Positions 7,293 to 11,619 of a stretch of 11,619 nucleotides of DNA are shown here, one piece after another. The DNA is from Flavobacteriales bacterium UBA974 (GTDB lineage Bacteria; Bacteroidota; Bacteroidia; Flavobacteriales_D; Sanyastnellaceae): positions 822-12,440 of the forward strand of contig DBBW01000012.1 of the NCBI GenBank assembly GCA_002292405.1, written 5' to 3'. Positions within the stretch are counted from its first letter, which is position 1, and each line of letters begins with the position of its first letter. The notes beneath the pieces were generated by a model. That model searched no databases, had not been told where the DNA came from, and saw nothing but the letters and a program-made list of their open reading frames with translations. Position numbers and translations under genes: made by a program.

Positions 7293-8390
7293 ATGGCGCT
7301 TCAATGTGGTATCGTAGGTCTTCCTAATGTAGGGAAGTCAACACTTTTTAATTGTCTTTCAAATGCAAAGGCACAAAGTGCAAATTTCCCGTTCTGCACT
7401 ATTGAGCCCAACTTGGGCATTATAACTGTTCCAGATCCTAGATTAAATAAACTTGCAGAGTTGGTGCAGCCACAAAACGTTTTGCCCACTACTGTTGAAA
7501 TTGTTGATATAGCAGGACTTGTTAAAGGTGCAAGCAAAGGTGAAGGACTCGGTAATAAGTTTTTAGGTAACATTAGAACCACTGATGCAATACTTCATGT
7601 ATTAAGATGTTTCGATGACGACAACATCATTCATGTTGATGTTACTGTAGATCCAATTCGAGATAAAGAAGTGATCGATATGGAACTTCAGCTGAAGGAT
7701 TTAGAAAGTGTTGTTGCTAAGCGTGACAAGATTAGCAAAGCCGCACGAACAGGTGATAAACTAGCAATCAAGGAACTCCTGTTTTTCGACCGTCTAAAGG
7801 AATTACTGCTTAGAGGTGAAAATGCTCGTAAACTTGAACTTGAAGAAGCTGAAGTGGTACTTATGAAGGAACTTCAGCTTTTAACATTTAAACCTGTCTT
7901 ATATGTTTGCAACGTCGATGAAGCGAGTGTAGTTGATGGTAATAAATATGTGGATGAGGTTCGAAAAATGGCTGACTCTGAGGGCGCCAAAGTTCTTATT
8001 ATTGGAGCTTCAATAGAATCAGACATTGCAGAATTTGATGACTTAGAAGAAAGGTCAATGTTCCTTCAAGACCTAGGTTTAGAAGAAGCTGGTGTAGCAA
8101 AACTCATCAGAACAGCGTATGCGCTTTTAGATCTTCACACCTATTTTACTGCAGGAGTAAAGGAAGTCAGGGCTTGGACTTTACGTAAAGGCGCAAAAGC
8201 TCCACAAGCTGCTGGCGTTATTCACACAGATTTCGAAAAAGGTTTCATCCGCGCTGAGGTTATGTCTTACAATGATTTTGTAAACTATGGATCGGAAAAT
8301 GCAGTTAAAGAAGCTGGTAAATTATCCGTTGAAGGCAAAGAATACATCGTTAAAGATGGAGATATCATGCACTTCCGATTCAATGTATAA
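7293..8390 (+). CDS. ychF: Redox-regulated ATPase YchF (Obg family, OLA1 homologue)
   Basis: YchF is a universally conserved Obg-family P-loop NTPase that associates with ribosomes and prefers ATP. The frame is open upstream to 7164, but family alignment sets the start at the ATG at 7293 (MALQCGIVGLPNVGKST), giving 365 residues, the normal length. The G1/P-loop is GLPNVGKST at 9-17 and G3 is DIAGL at 72-76. G4 is N207-V-D-E210, the NxxE form that goes with loss of GTP specificity. A coiled-coil insertion follows roughly 130-195. The C-terminal TGS domain covers about 282-365, with RAWTLRKGAKAPQAAGVIH and FIRAEVMSYNDF. A TACATTTG promoter-like element sits just upstream. The last 8 bases overlap the start of the following secreted-protein gene. 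Confidence 0.96.
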   Translation: MALQCGIVGLPNVGKSTLFNCLSNAKAQSANFPFCTIEPNLGIITVPDPRLNKLAELVQPQNVLPTTVEIVDIAGLVKGASKGEGLGNKFLGNIRTTDAILHVLRCFDDDNIIHVDVTVDPIRDKEVIDMELQLKDLESVVAKRDKISKAARTGDKLAIKELLFFDRLKELLLRGENARKLELEEAEVVLMKELQLLTFKPVLYVCNVDEASVVDGNKYVDEVRKMADSEGAKVLIIGASIESDIAEFDDLEERSMFLQDLGLEEAGVAKLIRTAYALLDLHTYFTAGVKEVRAWTLRKGAKAPQAAGVIHTDFEKGFIRAEVMSYNDFVNYGSENAVKEAGKLSVEGKEYIVKDGDIMHFRFNV

Positions 8391-8811
8391 GCTGTTTCTA
8401 TATATCTGGCTTTGCTTAGGATCGTTCAGTCTTTTCGGCCAAATTCAAGTGCCTGGAATGCCCACCTCTGTTGCAGCTACAATGCTGAATCAACAGCAAG
8501 CATGGAATAATGGTGACCTCGAGGGATTTATGATAGGCTATATGCAATCTGACAGTCTTTTATTTGTAGGTGGAAGTGGCGTTACTACTGGGTATAATTC
8601 AACTCTGAATAGATATAAAAAGGGATATCCCGATAGAGAGTCTATGGGAAATCTTACTTTCACCAACAGGAGTTGGACTCCACTTTGTGAGAACTCAGCG
8701 CTTGTTATTGGGGCTTGGAGGCTGAATGAAGAAGTGGGGGGAATGTACTCTCTTGTTTGGCGGAAAATCAATAAAGAGTGGGTGATAGTAGCCGATCACT
8801 CTAGCGATTAA
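8383..8811 (+). CDS. Secreted NTF2-like (DUF4440-type) protein
   Basis: I place the start at the ATG at 8383, giving 142 residues. The frame is open further left, but only inside ychF, and this ATG directly precedes a signal peptide (MYKLFLYIWLCLGSFSLFG, predicted cleavage before Gln20). Residues 30-142 resemble small NTF2-like cone-fold proteins of the DUF4440/SnoaL kind common in Bacteroidota: an N-terminal helix (AWNNGDLEGFMIGYMQSDSL), a GVTTGYNSTLNRYKKGYP segment, a MGNLTFT strand, and the C-terminal WRKINKEWVIVADHSS. The specific ligand or reaction is unknown. The overlap with ychF reads ATGTATAA, ending in the ychF stop, so translation is probably coupled. It ends 3 bases before the rhomboid protease gene. 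A run of six G lies at 8736-8741. Confidence 0.8.
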   Translation: MYKLFLYIWLCLGSFSLFGQIQVPGMPTSVAATMLNQQQAWNNGDLEGFMIGYMQSDSLLFVGGSGVTTGYNSTLNRYKKGYPDRESMGNLTFTNRSWTPLCENSALVIGAWRLNEEVGGMYSLVWRKINKEWVIVADHSSD

Positions 8812-8814
8812 TCC

Positions 8815-9399
8815 ATGTTGTTGTTAATTTTAGCTGTAACGGTAGGGGCTTCATTGTTCGCGATGAAGAGACCCCAAATCTTAGAGAAGCTTATGCTTGT
8901 CCCCTACAATGTTAATCACTTTAAGGAATATTATAGGATTGTAAGTCATGGATTTATTCACGCTGATGGAACTCATTTGTTTTTTAACATGTTTGTTCTT
9001 TGGGAATTCGGAACGACTGTCGAGGCAGAAATGGGGGGGGCTTTTCCGGTTTTATATTTCGGAGCCCTTTTAACGGCAACAATTCCTGCACTAACTAAAC
9101 ATAAGGACAATGCGAATTACAGATCCCTTGGCGCTTCAGGGGCAGTAAGCGCTGTGTTAATGGCTTTCATTGTTGCTTACCCAACACAACCTCTTTTACT
9201 CTTTTTCATCATCCCCATGCCAGCTATTTTTGCTGGAGTTCTATTCTTTTTGTACGAGAGGCATATGCAGAAGAATGGTGGCTCTGGTATAGCTCATGAC
9301 GCACACATATATGGTGCTTTGTTTGGACTGTTATTTAGTATTGTAAAAGACCCGAGCTCAATTGACAGAATGGTTTCCGCAATTATTCAACTATTCTGA
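8815..9399 (+). CDS. Rhomboid family intramembrane serine protease
   Basis: A 194-residue polytopic membrane protein of the basic six-segment rhomboid type. Rhomboids cut transmembrane segments of substrate proteins inside the membrane. The catalytic serine is Ser108 in LGASGAVSA (GxSG). The partner histidine is His164 in AHDAHIYGALFG, a segment that resembles the catalytic helix of GlpG; His161 is close by. The HxxxN motif of the second helix is H54-L-F-F-N58. Transmembrane stretches lie at about 2-16, 53-65, 76-92, 106-122, 127-146 and 163-177. It starts 3 bases after the NTF2-like gene, so the two are likely co-transcribed. Its last 17 bases overlap the 3' end of the convergent division gene. 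An uninterrupted run of eight G at 9033-9040 encodes M-G-G upstream of the active-site serine. Confidence 0.92.
   Translation: MLLLILAVTVGASLFAMKRPQILEKLMLVPYNVNHFKEYYRIVSHGFIHADGTHLFFNMFVLWEFGTTVEAEMGGAFPVLYFGALLTATIPALTKHKDNANYRSLGASGAVSAVLMAFIVAYPTQPLLLFFIIPMPAIFAGVLFFLYERHMQKNGGSGIAHDAHIYGALFGLLFSIVKDPSSIDRMVSAIIQLF
9033..9040 (+). repeat. Eight-G homopolymer inside the rhomboid gene
   Basis: Eight consecutive G bases fall within the codons for E-M-G-G-A, in otherwise AT-rich DNA. Losing one G would bring a TAA in frame at 9071-9073, and gaining one would bring a TAA at 9096-9098. Either would truncate the protease before Ser108. The sequence as given is in frame and functional-looking. 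Slippage-based on/off switching is a possibility, not shown. Confidence 0.85.
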
Positions 9400-9709
9400 A
9401 CACTTCTTCTTCTGGACGCTTCATAAAGTAGCGCTCACGTGCAACCCTCTCTAAGACTGCTGGGTTCTTTTCGATTTCCTCAAGTTGTAATCGCAATTCG
9501 TTGTTTTTTAAATTTGTTGCTTCAACTTCTTTCCTCATTTCTTGAAGTTTTGATTGCTCCTTAGCGATAAAGAATAAATCAATATCACTAATAAACATTA
9601 CCCAAAACAAACCAATCAATGCTGTCGCCGAATATCGATTCCTAAGAATACCAAGACCAACATTAGATAGCTTCCTTATAAAAGGTGAGATAACAAAGAT
9701 TTTTTTCAT
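9383..9709 (-). CDS. FtsB/DivIC-like septum formation initiator protein
   Basis: A 108-residue bitopic membrane protein of the FtsB/DivIC family, which forms a coiled-coil subcomplex in the divisome that helps activate septal peptidoglycan synthesis. A basic cytoplasmic N-terminus (1-26, eight Lys/Arg) precedes one transmembrane segment at about 27-49. A coiled coil follows from 50 to about 82 (EQSKLQEMRKEVEATNLKNN onward). The C-terminal signature NPAVLERVARERYFMKRPEEEVFRI is characteristic of the family. It lies 14 bases downstream of clpC on the same strand, so co-transcription is likely. Its 3' end overlaps the convergent rhomboid gene by 17 bases. It starts at an ATG with no clear Shine-Dalgarno sequence. 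Confidence 0.9.
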   Translation of the reverse strand: MKKIFVISPFIRKLSNVGLGILRNRYSATALIGLFWVMFISDIDLFFIAKEQSKLQEMRKEVEATNLKNNELRLQLEEIEKNPAVLERVARERYFMKRPEEEVFRIVE

Positions 9710-9723
9710 TTTCTCAAGTTGGC

Positions 9724-11619
9724 TCAGGAATCAGCTTTATCATCTTTCTTAGAAGTTGACTTTTCTTTAGCAGATTTTTCTTTGGCTGATTTCTTAGATT
9801 TCTTTTTCTTTTTTGCTTTCGGTTTCACATCCACATCTTCTTTTTCATCAAGTACTTCTGCGGCACCTTTAGGCATAACAAGTACTCCACCCTTTACAAC
9901 TGAAATTGCAAGATTAACATCTCCTTTCGTGTAATCAGCAGTTAGCAAGTCTCCTTCCTGAACAGCAGAGTTAATAATCTCCTCTGCAAATGGATCCTCA
10001 AGATGCTTTTGAATAGCCCTCTTCAGTGGACGAGCTCCGTATTTCTCATCATACCCTTTGTTTACGATGAAGTCCTTCGCCTCATCAGAAACGTTAAAAC
10101 CATAGCCTAAATCTCTAATTCGCTTGCTAAGTTCACCTAACTCAATGTCAATTATCTTGTGAATATGCTCACGCTTGAGTGACTGAAATAATACAACGTC
10201 ATCAATTCTGTTTAGAAATTCAGGAGCGAATGCACTCTTCAAAGCTTTTTGAATAATTCCGGCTCTATTTTGCTCCTCATTCTTCTCTCGAGCAGAAGTG
10301 TTGAATCCTACACCAGTTCCAAATTCAGACAATTGTCTTGCCCCGATGTTAGAAGTCATTATCATCACTGTATTTCTAAAGTCAACCTTTCTGCCTAAGC
10401 TGTCAGTCATAACTCCATAATCAAGTGCTTGTAGCAACAGGTTAAATACATCTGGGTGTGCTTTCTCAATTTCATCTAACAATACGATAGAGTAGGGGCG
10501 ACGGCGTACCTTTTCTGTAAGTTGTCCACCTTCTTCATAACCAACATATCCTGGAGGCGCTCCTACTAATCTTGTAACAGCAAACTTCTCCATATATTCA
10601 CTCATGTCAATTCTAATCAGAGCTTCCTCACTGTCGAACATAAATTGAGCTAATATTTTTGCCAACTGTGTTTTCCCAACTCCTGTAGGTCCCAAGAAAA
10701 TAAATGAACCAATCGGTTTGTTTGGATCTTTAAGTCCAGCCCTGTTGCGCTTTATAGACTTCACGACCTTTTTAATAGCATCAGACTGACCGATCACATT
10801 CCCTTCAATGTCTTTATCCATCCTAGCAAGTTTCCCGCTTTCTTTCTCGGCTATACGCTTAACAGGGATGCCTGTCATCATCGCTACAACATCTCCAACA
10901 TGTGCTTCAGTTACAGTTACTCTAAGATTTTTACTCTCGTCCTCCCATTTAAGTTTCGCTGCAGCAAGGCGTTCCATTAAATTTCGCTCAGAATCCCTAA
11001 GTCTAGCAGCCTCTTCATATCGTTGGCTCCTTACAACTTTAATTTTCTCATCCTTAATTCTATCGATTTCTTCTTCAATTTGAATAATCTCTTCGGGCAC
11101 ATGAATGTTATTTAAATGTACTCGACTACCAACCTCATCTAAAGCGTCAATTGCTTTGTCTGGTAAATGTCTATCTGTAATATAACGTGAGGTAAGCTTC
11201 ACACAAGCGTCAATAGCCTTATCAGTGTAACTGACACTGTGATGTTCTTCATACTTATCTTTAATGTTGTGAAGTATTTCTTTCGTTTCTTCAATATTAG
11301 TAGCTTCTACAATAACTTTTTGAAAACGTCTCTCTAAAGCCCCATCTTTTTCAATATGCTGACGAAATTCATCAAGTGTAGTCGCTCCAATGCATTGAAT
11401 CTCTCCTCTTGCAAGAGCAGGTTTAAACATGTTAGAAGCATCAAGAGAGCCGCTTGCACCACCAGCACCCACAATCGTATGTATCTCGTCGATAAAAAGA
11501 ATCACATCGGGAGATTTATTCAGCTCATTCATAACAGCCTTCAATCGTTCCTCAAATTGTCCCCGGTACTTAGTTCCAGCAACGAGAGAGGCTATATCTA
11601 ATGTGACAATTCTCTTTCC
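9724..11619 (-). CDS. clpC: ATP-dependent Clp protease ATP-binding subunit ClpC (N-terminus beyond window edge)
   Basis: The reading frame is open to the right edge, so this is the C-terminal 631 residues of a larger Hsp100 unfoldase. The missing part should hold the Clp-N repeats and the first Walker A. Numbering from the first visible residue, AAA1 continues with Walker B VILFIDE (39-45) and arginine-rich LERRF. The middle domain has a UVR-like helix pair (about 180-225), which marks ClpC rather than ClpB. AAA2 has Walker A GPTGVGKT (310-317) and Walker B IVLLDE (378-383). A V-G-F tripeptide at 437-439 fits the ClpP-docking loop, so it should feed unfolded substrates to ClpP. The last 33 residues are a lysine-rich low-complexity tail with a repeated SAKEK unit. 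The gene precedes the ftsB-like gene by 14 bases. Confidence 0.95.
   Translation of the reverse strand, partial: GKRIVTLDIASLVAGTKYRGQFEERLKAVMNELNKSPDVILFIDEIHTIVGAGGASGSLDASNMFKPALARGEIQCIGATTLDEFRQHIEKDGALERRFQKVIVEATNIEETKEILHNIKDKYEEHHSVSYTDKAIDACVKLTSRYITDRHLPDKAIDALDEVGSRVHLNNIHVPEEIIQIEEEIDRIKDEKIKVVRSQRYEEAARLRDSERNLMERLAAAKLKWEDESKNLRVTVTEAHVGDVVAMMTGIPVKRIAEKESGKLARMDKDIEGNVIGQSDAIKKVVKSIKRNRAGLKDPNKPIGSFIFLGPTGVGKTQLAKILAQFMFDSEEALIRIDMSEYMEKFAVTRLVGAPPGYVGYEEGGQLTEKVRRRPYSIVLLDEIEKAHPDVFNLLLQALDYGVMTDSLGRKVDFRNTVMIMTSNIGARQLSEFGTGVGFNTSAREKNEEQNRAGIIQKALKSAFAPEFLNRIDDVVLFQSLKREHIHKIIDIELGELSKRIRDLGYGFNVSDEAKDFIVNKGYDEKYGARPLKRAIQKHLEDPFAEEIINSAVQEGDLLTADYTKGDVNLAISVVKGGVLVMPKGAAEVLDEKEDVDVKPKAKKKKKSKKSAKEKSAKEKSTSKKDDKADS

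Noticed and set aside
8287..8382. Longer start for the NTF2-like protein inside ychF
   Set aside because: The extra 32 residues are an out-of-frame reading of the ychF TGS domain and would bury the clear signal peptide that begins at 8383.
9719..9934. Small plus-strand reading frame rich in Phe, Asp and Ser
   Set aside because: It is the complement of the ClpC lysine-rich tail; its repeats come from the tail's codons.
1..11619. CRISPR array, defence island, prophage, insertion sequence or RNA gene
   Set aside because: The largest gap is 149 bases, no regularly spaced repeats or transposase/integrase motifs occur, and no tRNA or rRNA sequence is recognisable.

Overview
The window looks like ordinary chromosome from a marine-type Bacteroidota, most likely a Flavobacteriales-like lineage. 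The evidence is AT-rich DNA, few Shine-Dalgarno sequences, matches to the Bacteroidota -7 promoter element TAnnTTTG, a transketolase split into two genes, and several families typical of the phylum: a DUF6913-like protein beside dapA, a secreted VWA protein of the Bacteroidota type, and an NTF2-like (DUF4440-type) secreted protein. Species assignment is inference. Coding density is very high. The longest stretch without a gene is the first 149 bases, and no RNA gene, CRISPR array or mobile element is visible.

Layout from left to right. (1) 150-1762, plus strand: a branched-chain aminotransferase overlaps by one base with a methionine sulfoxide reductase A gene. (2) 1770-2306, minus strand: an LPP20-like lipoprotein. 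(3) 2381-3845, plus strand: a DUF6913-like protein and dapA (lysine/peptidoglycan precursor synthesis), one base apart. (4) 7155 down to 3900, minus strand: transketolase N-terminal subunit, then an exported VWA protein, then transketolase C-terminal subunit, packed like an operon with a 3-base gap and an 8-base overlap. (5) 7293-9399, plus strand: ychF, a small secreted NTF2-like protein overlapping it by 8 bases, and a rhomboid protease. (6) Minus strand from beyond the right edge down to 9383: the C-terminal two thirds or so of a ClpC ATPase, followed by an FtsB/DivIC-like division protein.

Most genes are housekeeping: amino-acid metabolism, the pentose phosphate pathway, oxidative repair, proteostasis, ribosome-associated GTPase/ATPase and cell division. 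The clearest oddity is the exported VWA-domain gene sitting between the two halves of transketolase. Those halves must assemble into one cytoplasmic enzyme, yet the inserted product should leave the cytoplasm. The VWA gene starts with GTG, in the same frame as the upstream stop codon, and its signal peptide has no basic residue. Secondary oddities are an 8-G tract inside the rhomboid gene, a perfect 17-base AT palindrome in a divergent intergenic region, a promoter-like TACCTTTG directly against a start codon, and a lysine-rich repetitive tail on ClpC. I see no evidence for a wholly new defence or mobile system.
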